Shown here in pieces: positions 1 through 5,428 of a stretch of DNA of 5,617 nucleotides. Source of the DNA: an uncultured Clostridia bacterium. Lineage in GTDB: Bacteria > Bacillota > Clostridia > Oscillospirales > Acutalibacteraceae. The position numbers and the translations under genes are program-made. How positions within the stretch are numbered: position 1 is the first letter of the stretch; every line of letters starts with the position of its first letter. The notes beneath the pieces were generated by a model. The model was not told where the DNA came from, ran no database searches, and was given only the letters and a program-made list of their open reading frames with translations. The stretch spans positions 1 to 5,617 of the forward strand of contig CAMOWP010000118.1 of assembly GCA_946628455.1 (NCBI GenBank), given 5' to 3'.

Positions 1-11
1 AAAAATTTTTC

Positions 12-40
12 TTTACAAATTAAATTTATTATGCTATAAT
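12..40 (+). promoter_or_regulatory. Sigma-A-type promoter of the rpsO-pnp unit
   Basis: The -35 box TTTACA lies at 12-17 and the -10 box TATAAT at 35-40, with the optimal 17-nt spacer. A TGC at 32-34 forms an extended -10 element. The region is AT-rich, including an A/T run at 1-10 that could act as an UP element. Transcription should start near 46-48, leaving a leader of about 90 nt before rpsO. The match to the housekeeping consensus is read directly from the sequence; the start site is inferred from spacing. Confidence 0.9.
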
Positions 41-46
41 CTATCA

Positions 47-139
47 CGCTGTAAACGGTTTACTCGGTTTCGGGGTTTGTTACACCTTACCGATACTGTG
101 TTTTCCGCGCTGGCAAATATTAAGAAAGGTGGAAGAATT
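47..139 (+). promoter_or_regulatory. Structured rpsO mRNA leader, candidate S15 autoregulatory element
   Basis: The leader can form several helices. Positions 51-55 pair with 59-63 around a 3-nt loop. TCGGT at 64-68 pairs with ACCGA at 89-93, with an inner GGT/ACC helix at 74-76/84-86. Two alternative pairings would hide the Shine-Dalgarno: CACCTT at 83-88 with AAGGTG at 126-131, and TTTTCC at 101-106 with GGAAGA at 131-136 (one G-U pair). The first alternative competes with the inner helix of the 64-93 hairpin, so two mutually exclusive folds are possible. S15 represses its own translation through leader RNAs of differing structure in several bacterial phyla. That this leader binds S15 is inference; I do not recognise a described motif. 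Confidence 0.45.
125..132 (+). promoter_or_regulatory. Shine-Dalgarno site that fixes the rpsO start
   Basis: AAAGGTGG lies 7 nt before the ATG at 140. It selects this ATG over the in-frame ATG at 77, which would add 21 residues unlike any S15 N-terminus and lacks a comparable site. Confidence 0.85.
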
Positions 140-436
140 ATGACACAGGAAGAAAAGCAGGCTATAATTAAAGAGTATGCTATGCACGAGGGTGACACAG
201 GTTCAGCTCAGGTTCAGGTTGCTGTTCTCACTAAGAGAATTCAGGAGCTCACAGAGCATCTTAAGATTCATAAGAAGGACCATCACTCACGTCGCGGCCT
301 TCTCAAGATGGTTGGTCACAGAAGAAACCTCCTTGTTTACATTTACTCCAAGGACGTTAACCAGTACCGTGAGCTTATCGCTAAGCTCGGTATCCGTAAC
401 ACCATCGAGCGTAATATGGCTGAAAACGAGGACTAA
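140..436 (+). CDS. rpsO: 30S ribosomal protein S15
   Basis: This 98-residue protein is ribosomal protein S15, a primary binder of the 16S rRNA central-domain three-way junction that helps assemble the 30S platform. The family signature is clear: DTGSAQVQVAVLTKRI near residues 20-35, then HKKDHHSRRGLLKMVGHRR near residues 46-64, then a helix ending LAKLGIR-like at about residue 86. E. coli S15 has 89 residues; here about 12 residues (NTIERNMAENED) follow the usual LGIR/LGLR end, an acidic C-terminal extension. The start at 140 is preceded by a strong Shine-Dalgarno and begins MTQEEKQAII, as expected for Firmicute S15. It is the first gene after the promoter at 12-40 and is followed by a hairpin and then pnp, the conserved rpsO-pnp order. 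Expression is probably autoregulated through the leader (inferred). Confidence 0.98.
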   Translation: MTQEEKQAIIKEYAMHEGDTGSAQVQVAVLTKRIQELTEHLKIHKKDHHSRRGLLKMVGHRRNLLVYIYSKDVNQYRELIAKLGIRNTIERNMAENED

Positions 437-445
437 AGTCCGTTT

Positions 446-486
446 GGCAGGTGGCACATTTATGTGCCGTCTGCCTTGTTTACTTT
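446..486 (+). terminator. Hairpin terminator/attenuator between rpsO and pnp
   Basis: GGCAGGTGGCACA at 446-458 pairs with TGTGCCGTCTGCC at 463-475 around the loop TTTA. This gives a continuous 13-bp stem with two adjacent G-U pairs in the middle. It begins 9 nt after the rpsO stop. The tail TTGTTTACTTT is U-rich but interrupted, so termination may be partial and let some transcription through to pnp. No convincing promoter is visible between this hairpin and pnp, which supports read-through. Confidence 0.8.
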
Positions 487-496
487 AAAAAGCAAT

Positions 497-579
497 AAAG
501 AAGGGGTAAATAATTGTGATAAACTGAAGGCGTTACCGCTTCGTTAATGATTTCAGTTTATTACAATTTACCCTTCTTT
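497..579 (+). promoter_or_regulatory. Long stem-loop in the pnp leader, candidate RNase III/PNPase autoregulatory hairpin
   Basis: The left arm at 497-528 pairs with the right arm at 552-579. The order is 9 bp (497-505/571-579), a bulged G at 506, 4 bp (507-510/567-570), a 3-nt bulge at 511-513, then 15 bp (514-528/552-566) with one G-U pair. That is about 28 bp in total. The 23-nt apical region at 529-551 can form a small AGGCG/CGCTT hairpin (528-532/537-541) with a TTAC loop. The right arm runs into A-rich sequence rather than a U-tract, so it is not a typical terminator. In E. coli the pnp leader has a comparable long hairpin cut by RNase III, after which PNPase degrades the short duplex and represses pnp. 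The same mechanism here is inferred from structure and position. Confidence 0.75.
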
Positions 580-609
580 AAATAAATTAAAAGAAAAAGA
601 GGTAAAATT

Positions 610-2796
610 ATGTTTTTCAAGAATTTTAAGGTTTGGGAAACCGAGCTTGCAGGCAGAAAGCTTACACTTGAAACAGGTAAGATGGCAGGGCTTGCAAACG
701 CATCTATCCTTGCACGTTACGGCGAAACAGAGGTGCTCTGTAACGTAACGGCTTCCGCTAAGCCGAGAGAAGGCGTTGACTTCTTCCCGCTCAGCGTTGA
801 CTATGAAGAGAAATTATACGCAGTAGGTAAAATCCCCGGCTCCTTCCAGAGAAGAGAGGCAAGGCCGAGCGAAAAGGCTATCCTTACATCAAGATGTATT
901 GACCGTCCTATCCGCCCGCTTTTTCCGAAGGATTTAAGAAACGACTGTTCAGTAGTTGCAACGGTTATGTCCGTCGACCCTGACTGCTCACCTGAAATTA
1001 CAGCTATGATTGGCGTTTCAGCTGCAATTGCAATTTCGGATATCCCGTGGGACGGTCCGATTTCAGGCGTAAACGTTGGCCTTGTAGACGGCGAAATCGT
1101 TATCAACCCGACTCTTGAGCAGAGAGAGAAGAGCGACCTCGTTCTCACAGTTGCTTCAACAGCAGACCTTGTTGCTATGATTGAAGCAGGCGCAAACGAG
1201 ATTGACGACGATACTATGTTCAACGCTATTATGGCAGGCCACGAGGAGAACAAGAAGATTGTTCAGTTCATCAACGGAATCGTTGAGGAGGTCGGCAAGC
1301 CTAAGTTTGAATATGAATCCTCAAACCCTGACCCTGAAATTATGGCAGAGATTGAAGAGTTCTGCATCGAGGACGTTAAGAAGGCGCTTGATACAGACGA
1401 CAAGAACGTCCGCGACGAAAGACTCCTTCCGATTTACGAAGCAGTTCACGAAAAGTTTGACGAGCGCTTTGAGGATAACACAGAAAAGCTTGACGAGATT
1501 ATGTATCTTGTTCAGAAGCACGTTGTACGCGCATGGCTCAAGGACGAGCACAAGAGAGTTGACGGAAGAGGAATCGACGAAATCCGTCCGCTTAATGCAG
1601 AGATTGACCTTCTTGCAAGAGTTCACGGCTCAGGCCTTTTCACAAGAGGACAGACCCAGGTGCTTTCAATAGCTACTCTCGGCGGAATCAGAGATGCACA
1701 GGCGCTTGACGGACTTGACGAGCAGACCGAAAAGAGATATATCCATCACTATAATTTCCCGAGCTACTCAGTTGGCGAAACAAAGCCTTCAAGAGGACCG
1801 GGCAGACGTGAAATCGGCCACGGCGCGCTTGCTGAAAAGGCGCTCCTTCCCGTTATTCCGAGCATTGAGGAATTCCCGTATACAATCAGAGTTGTATCCG
1901 AGGTTCTCTCATCAAACGGCTCAACCTCGCAGGGCTCAATCTGCGGCTCAACGCTTGCTCTTATGGCAGCCGGCGTTCCGATTAAGGCTCCCGTTGCAGG
2001 TATCTCCTGCGGCCTTATCACAGGCGACGAAGGCGTTTACGGCGACTTTATGACAATGGTTGACATCCAGGGTCTTGAGGATTTCTACGGCGATATGGAC
2101 TTTAAGGTTGCAGGTACAAAGAAGGGCATCACAGCTATTCAGATGGACCTTAAGGTACACGGTCTTACTCCTGAGATTATCAAGGAAGCTTTCGCAAAAA
2201 CTCACAAGGCAAGAAATTATATCCTTGATGAAATTATGCTTCCTGTTATCAGCGAGCCGAGAGCAGAGCTTTCAAAGTATGCTCCTAAGATGAAGACGGT
2301 TGCTATCAATCCTGATAAAATCGGCGATGTTATCGGCAAGAGCGGTAAGGTTATCCAGCAGATTCAGGCAGATTTCGACGTTAAGATTGAAATTGAAGAG
2401 GACGGTAACGTATTCGTTTCAGGTCAGGACGCTGACAAGTGCGACGAAGCTATCGAGGTTGTTCGCCTTATCGCTACCGACCCTGAAATCGGCGCATTCT
2501 ATAACGGCGTTGTAACAAGACTTATGAATTTCGGCGCATTCGTTGAAATCGCACCGGGTAAGGAAGGTCTTGTTCATATCAGCCGCCTTGACGTTAAGAG
2601 AACAGAAAAGGTTGAGGACGTTGTAAACGTTGGCGACAGAGTTATAGTTAAGTGCATCGGCATTACAGATGAAGGCAAGATTGATCTTTCACGCCGCGAC
2701 GCTCTTATCGAGCTTGAAGGAATGACTCCTGAAAACGAGATTGACGACGCACCGCGCAAGCCGAGAAGAAATAACCGCAGACCGAGAAAAGACTAA
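610..2796 (+). CDS. pnp: Polyribonucleotide nucleotidyltransferase (PNPase)
   Basis: This 728-residue protein is PNPase, the cytoplasmic trimeric 3'-to-5' exoribonuclease that degrades RNA by phosphorolysis to nucleoside diphosphates and can add tails in reverse. It has the full family layout: first RNase PH domain (about 1-140, with QRREARPSEK at 80-89 and DRPIRPLF after it), helical domain (about 145-300), and second RNase PH domain (from VDGRG at 317 to about 550). Then follow a KH domain (about 561-622, GKSG loop at 576-579), an S1 domain (about 628-698) and a basic tail ending RRPRKD. The phosphate-binding NGSTS lies at 436-440. The catalytic acids and lysine are D491, D497 and K499 in EDFYGDMDFK, matching E. 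coli D486, D492 and K494 by motif alignment. E. coli PNPase has 711 residues, so it is full length. GAGG at 599-602 lies 7 nt before the ATG. It is probably co-transcribed with rpsO and controlled by the leader hairpin at 497-579. Confidence 0.98.
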   Translation: MFFKNFKVWETELAGRKLTLETGKMAGLANASILARYGETEVLCNVTASAKPREGVDFFPLSVDYEEKLYAVGKIPGSFQRREARPSEKAILTSRCIDRPIRPLFPKDLRNDCSVVATVMSVDPDCSPEITAMIGVSAAIAISDIPWDGPISGVNVGLVDGEIVINPTLEQREKSDLVLTVASTADLVAMIEAGANEIDDDTMFNAIMAGHEENKKIVQFINGIVEEVGKPKFEYESSNPDPEIMAEIEEFCIEDVKKALDTDDKNVRDERLLPIYEAVHEKFDERFEDNTEKLDEIMYLVQKHVVRAWLKDEHKRVDGRGIDEIRPLNAEIDLLARVHGSGLFTRGQTQVLSIATLGGIRDAQALDGLDEQTEKRYIHHYNFPSYSVGETKPSRGPGRREIGHGALAEKALLPVIPSIEEFPYTIRVVSEVLSSNGSTSQGSICGSTLALMAAGVPIKAPVAGISCGLITGDEGVYGDFMTMVDIQGLEDFYGDMDFKVAGTKKGITAIQMDLKVHGLTPEIIKEAFAKTHKARNYILDEIMLPVISEPRAELSKYAPKMKTVAINPDKIGDVIGKSGKVIQQIQADFDVKIEIEEDGNVFVSGQDADKCDEAIEVVRLIATDPEIGAFYNGVVTRLMNFGAFVEIAPGKEGLVHISRLDVKRTEKVEDVVNVGDRVIVKCIGITDEGKIDLSRRDALIELEGMTPENEIDDAPRKPRRNNRRPRKD

Positions 2797-2813
2797 AATC
2801 AATTCGGAATTAA

Positions 2814-2851
2814 AAAACGAGATGCTTCACAAATGTGATACATCTCGTTTT
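2814..2851. terminator. Bidirectional terminator between pnp and the converging minus-strand genes
   Basis: AAAACGAGATG at 2814-2824 pairs with CATCTCGTTTT at 2841-2851, an 11-bp stem. The 16-nt loop holds a further TCAC/GTGA helix at 2827-2830/2835-2838. On the plus strand the stem leads into TTTTATTTTTAT, a good U-tract after pnp. On the minus strand it leads into TTTTTTAATTCC, serving gene A, whose stop lies 4 nt before the stem. Confidence 0.92.
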
Positions 2852-2855
2852 ATTT

Positions 2856-3395
2856 TTATCTTAAATCGTTTAATTCCTGTATTCTGTAAACGGGATAGCC
2901 GAAGCCGCCTTCGTATTCTCTTACTGTTATCTCATCGCCTTCTTCAAGTCTGTCGGAGTTTTCTTCGTCAAATTCAATAACGTATTTCATAGTGTGAACA
3001 GAGTCCATGCCTTCATTTCCGCTCTGGTCGTCAAAGTAAACTTCAAACATATGCGTTCTGCCGTACATCGTGTGCGTAACAGTTGTTTTGTATTCAGTGT
3101 AATCTGCGCTTGCAAGGTTAACGTTCATATTGCTGTACGCTTCATTGATAACAATAAAGCTTATTATCGCAATTACGATAACAGCCGCCCACGGTGCCTT
3201 TTTCTCCTTGAATTTTTCCTTGCCGAAAATTATATAAACGGCAAAAACCGCAAAGAGAAAGCTTACAGGTATCGTGATTGAAAACAGCCCGTGCGGGTCC
3301 CCGCCGATTGTTTTTCCGAGCAGAAAACCACCGCCGAAGGCAAGCGCCGTTCCCCCTGCAATTAATGCAATTACTCTTAAAATTGTTTTTTTCAT
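2856..3395 (-). CDS. Gene A: unrecognised three-segment membrane protein with extracytoplasmic beta-rich C-terminus
   Basis: I do not recognise this 179-residue protein. It has three predicted membrane segments (about residues 7-27, 37-57 and 68-86). The basic loop GKEKFKEKK at 58-66 should be cytoplasmic, which places the C-terminal 90 residues outside the cell. That tail is hydrophilic with alternating beta-like patterns. Residues 138-172 align without gaps with residues 269-303 of gene B at 9 of 35 identical positions, centred on a shared EGD/IGD turn and a G-x-FG motif followed by aromatic residues. It is the last gene of the C-B-A cluster, starting 9 nt after the B stop. No Shine-Dalgarno lies at normal spacing (only an AGG 13 nt upstream), so translation may be coupled to B. 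It could be a DUF3592-like envelope protein, but I cannot assign a family. Confidence 0.8.
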   Translation of the reverse strand: MKKTILRVIALIAGGTALAFGGGFLLGKTIGGDPHGLFSITIPVSFLFAVFAVYIIFGKEKFKEKKAPWAAVIVIAIISFIVINEAYSNMNVNLASADYTEYKTTVTHTMYGRTHMFEVYFDDQSGNEGMDSVHTMKYVIEFDEENSDRLEEGDEITVREYEGGFGYPVYRIQELNDLR

Positions 3396-3404
3396 AATAG
3401 TATA

Positions 3405-4319
3405 TCAGCCTGTATAATAGTATTCTTCGCCGAAAGCACCGCGGGACTTGTAAATGCAGTAACTGTCGCCAATTTCGTAATTTTTATATGTATCTGAATC
3501 AACATAGATATTAATTTCTTTGTCATTAACCGTTGTGCTGAAAACAAATTGTATCGGTGTTCTGAATCCGTGTTCAATCTCTTTATCTTCTATAATAATA
3601 TTCGTGCTTTCAGGCTCACGAAAATCAAAAATAAAGTTTAACGACGCCAAGGCGGAGTAAAACAGAACTAAGGACAAAACCAACGTCATAAGTATCAAAG
3701 CAACCTTTTCAGGAAATTCATCCGCTATCGTTTCAGGTATATCCTTTCTTACAAGCATTACAATTGCTATGATTGCAATAAGTGCCGCAGTAAAAAGCGA
3801 TAGCGTTAAAAACTTGTCGGAAATAGCACTTTCAAAAGTGAAATCGTTAATATTCATAATTAAAATGAGCGCACCTATTAATACTACGCCTTTTAACGCC
3901 GTGCTTGTCTTTTGATATTTGTAATAAGCATAAGCCGCATAAACAGCTCCTGATATAACGCAGATTATTTCAGCAAATAAGATGATTTTGTAATTTGTAA
4001 AAAGTGAAAATATCGGAATTATGGCAAATACACCGCTTATGATTTTTCCGATAATTTCAGGTTTTGTTTCACTGAAAAAACCAAAATAGCAAAAGCCGCA
4101 AAGCCAAATGACTTTTTCAATAATATTAAATACAAGATAGTTATTATTGTTTTTTGTATCCAAAAAGAAATCAAAAACAGAAGTCGCAACAAATGCAACA
4201 ACAAGCAGGATGAATATAAATGCGTCCTTATTCTTCAGCTTAGCTTCATACGTTGTGTCATATGCTTCCTGATGCTTTTTCAAGCCGACATTCTTTTTGA
4301 GCTTGTAATTTGCTTTCAT
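3405..4319 (-). CDS. Gene B: unrecognised seven-segment membrane protein sharing gene A's C-terminal module
   Basis: I do not recognise this 304-residue protein. A lysine-rich N-terminus of about 32 residues precedes seven predicted membrane segments (about residues 33-53, 61-82, 90-108, 111-132, 142-158, 170-191 and 205-231). A C-terminal domain of about 70 residues follows. With the basic N-terminus inside, seven segments place the C-terminal domain outside, as in gene A. That domain ends with IGD at 283-285 and GAFGEEYYYTG at 294-304, resembling the end of gene A. No catalytic motif is visible. It lies 13 nt after the gene C stop and has no clear Shine-Dalgarno; the nearest AAGG is about 17 nt upstream. 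Its base composition is visibly more AT-rich than pnp. It might be a sensor or an envelope-assembly accessory, but the sequence does not decide. Confidence 0.8.
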   Translation of the reverse strand: MKANYKLKKNVGLKKHQEAYDTTYEAKLKNKDAFIFILLVVAFVATSVFDFFLDTKNNNNYLVFNIIEKVIWLCGFCYFGFFSETKPEIIGKIISGVFAIIPIFSLFTNYKIILFAEIICVISGAVYAAYAYYKYQKTSTALKGVVLIGALILIMNINDFTFESAISDKFLTLSLFTAALIAIIAIVMLVRKDIPETIADEFPEKVALILMTLVLSLVLFYSALASLNFIFDFREPESTNIIIEDKEIEHGFRTPIQFVFSTTVNDKEINIYVDSDTYKNYEIGDSYCIYKSRGAFGEEYYYTG

Positions 4320-4332
4320 AATAAACTAAGTA

Positions 4333-5139
4333 TTAACCTTCAAAAACTATTCCTTTTTCTTCAAGAGTTCTTTTAAGCCGTTTTGAGCTGCCGTAAAGCT
4401 TGCTGATTTTAAGCTCCTTTGTTTCGTCGCCGATTATATATGAAAACCGGCGGTTTTCCGCGTGCGTTATATTGTCAAAAACTATTGCGCGTTCACCTTT
4501 GTTGAAGAATTCAAGGATACCGTGGCTTTTAATTATTGTTCCGTTTTTTTCGTCAACAACAAAGAAGCTGTGCCACGCAAGATATGCCATCATAACGCCG
4601 CAGATTCCCAAAATACCGAAGCCGACGTAGTTCTCGTATTTCTCGCTTACTCTGTTTAAAAAATATGGCATAGCGGTTATAAACAAAATAAACGGAACGG
4701 GGAAAAGATACCACGGAAGATTTACCCTGTAATAGGGCGAAAGCTCCGTTTTTGAAATTATGACCTTTTCAACAAGAACGAATACAAGTGAAATAGTTGA
4801 AACTACCACGTAGAACATCAGAAAATCGGCGTGATAATTTTTAATAAAAATTACCATTCCGCCTGCATATGCTCCAAGCAGAAGCAGCAGTTCGGCTTTG
4901 TTCACATTCTTTAAATCAAAAGGTGAAAAGCCGTGCGTTTTAACATTCTTTTTTAAGGCTGTTATCGTTATGGCTCCAAAGCAGACAAAGGTTGTAAAAA
5001 ACATAGTGATGCAAATAAGCGTAATATATCCGTTTACGTCATCGTTGTAAAACATATTTTCGAAATCAAGCAGCACAAACGGTATGTATAAAAACAGCGC
5101 CGCTTCATTTATTATGTTTAAAATCCTTAAAATATTCAT
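4333..5139 (-). CDS. Gene C: unrecognised six-segment membrane protein with a cytoplasmic, possibly PH-like tail
   Basis: I do not recognise this 268-residue protein. Six predicted membrane segments lie at about residues 8-25, 38-60, 82-100, 105-127, 142-160 and 171-190. The basic loop at 62-81 fits a cytoplasmic side, and the acidic loop at 25-37 fits an outside one. The C-terminal 75 residues would then be cytoplasmic. They read as alternating beta strands (FFVVDEKNGTIIKSHG, then IVFDNITHAENRRFSYIIG, then ELKISKLYG) followed by a final charged helix. This pattern resembles bacterial PH-like domains found on small membrane proteins; that is inference from pattern only. It begins the C-B-A cluster. 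The ATG is 15 nt downstream of a terminator hairpin, and only a weak AAAGAAA precedes it, so expression is probably low or depends on read-through. Confidence 0.8.
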   Translation of the reverse strand: MNILRILNIINEAALFLYIPFVLLDFENMFYNDDVNGYITLICITMFFTTFVCFGAITITALKKNVKTHGFSPFDLKNVNKAELLLLLGAYAGGMVIFIKNYHADFLMFYVVVSTISLVFVLVEKVIISKTELSPYYRVNLPWYLFPVPFILFITAMPYFLNRVSEKYENYVGFGILGICGVMMAYLAWHSFFVVDEKNGTIIKSHGILEFFNKGERAIVFDNITHAENRRFSYIIGDETKELKISKLYGSSKRLKRTLEEKGIVFEG

Positions 5140-5154
5140 AATTTTCTTTAAATA

Positions 5155-5176
5155 ACGGGCGGATTTCTCCGCCCGT
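5155..5176 (-). terminator. GC-rich hairpin terminator after the PspC gene, abutting the start of gene C
   Basis: ACGGGCGGA at 5155-5163 pairs perfectly with TCCGCCCGT at 5168-5176 around a 4-nt loop, a 9-bp stem. Read on the minus strand it is followed by TTATTTAAAG, a short and imperfect U-tract, so termination may be incomplete. It lies 19 nt after the PspC stop codon and ends only 15 nt before the ATG of gene C. It could therefore act either as the terminator of the SPFH-PspC pair or as an attenuator for the C-B-A genes. Confidence 0.75.
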
Positions 5177-5195
5177 CTTTGAATTAAATTCTGAT

Positions 5196-5417
5196 TTATT
5201 CTACGTCAGTCCAGTTTGTTTCGTTGTAGCTCGGCTCTTCGGGAATTACGAAAGCGCAGATGATGTACGCAATCAGCCCTGAGCCGCCTGCAAGCGTTAT
5301 TGCAACCCAGATAAGGCGGATAATCGTAGGGTCAATGTCAAAATACTTTGCGATACCCGAGCAAACTCCTGCGAGCTTTGCATTCGTTGTGTCGCGGTAT
5401 AGTTTTTTGTTAGCCAT
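5196..5417 (-). CDS. Small PspC-domain membrane protein
   Basis: This 73-residue protein is essentially one PspC domain. It has the usual signature: KLYRDTTNAKLAGVCSGIAK (residues 5-24), YFDIDPTIIRLIW (25-37), then a membrane segment at about 33-58 with glycines in its middle, ending in the typical FVIPEEP. A short acidic tail follows. In enterobacteria PspC is an inner-membrane partner in the phage-shock response; stand-alone Firmicute PspC proteins are common and their roles are mostly undefined. AAGGAGT at 5422-5428 precedes the ATG at normal spacing, and it overlaps the TAA of the upstream SPFH gene, so the two are surely co-transcribed and probably translationally coupled. A membrane-stress role is inferred from family and neighbour. 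I give no symbol, since it is not part of a psp operon here. Confidence 0.93.
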   Translation of the reverse strand: MANKKLYRDTTNAKLAGVCSGIAKYFDIDPTIIRLIWVAITLAGGSGLIAYIICAFVIPEEPSYNETNWTDVE

Positions 5418-5421
5418 AATT

Positions 5422-5428
5422 ACTCCTT
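5422..5428 (-). promoter_or_regulatory. PspC ribosome-binding site overlapping the SPFH stop codon
   Basis: On the minus strand the SPFH gene ends TAA at 5429-5427. Its last two bases begin the AAGGAGT Shine-Dalgarno of the PspC gene, whose ATG follows 4 nt after the final T. A ribosome ending the SPFH gene would sit on the next start signal, which suggests coupled translation and a fixed ratio of the two proteins. Confidence 0.85.

Noticed and set aside
77..139. In-frame upstream ATG that would extend S15 by 21 residues
   Set aside because: The added residues match no S15 N-terminus, lack a Shine-Dalgarno, and cover the leader and the strong AAAGGTGG site of the ATG at 140.
497..579. Long pnp-leader hairpin as an intrinsic terminator
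   Set aside because: The stem is too long and bulged, and it is followed by A-rich sequence rather than a U-tract; the rpsO terminator is already at 446-486.
487..609. A second promoter just before pnp, as in E. coli
   Set aside because: No -35/-10 pair with acceptable match and spacing could be found by eye, so none is claimed.
801..1253. 150-codon open frame on the minus strand inside pnp
   Set aside because: It lies wholly opposite a conserved PNPase domain, has a serine/isoleucine-rich shadow composition and no ribosome-binding site.
1181..2515. Several plus- and minus-strand open frames of 70-160 codons within pnp
   Set aside because: They are alternative-frame shadows of a certain gene, rich in Arg/Ser/Leu, with no recognisable domains.
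2994..3281. Plus-strand open frame of 95 codons opposite gene A
   Set aside because: Gene A on the minus strand has coherent membrane segments and fits the cluster; the plus frame has no start signal and no recognisable pattern.
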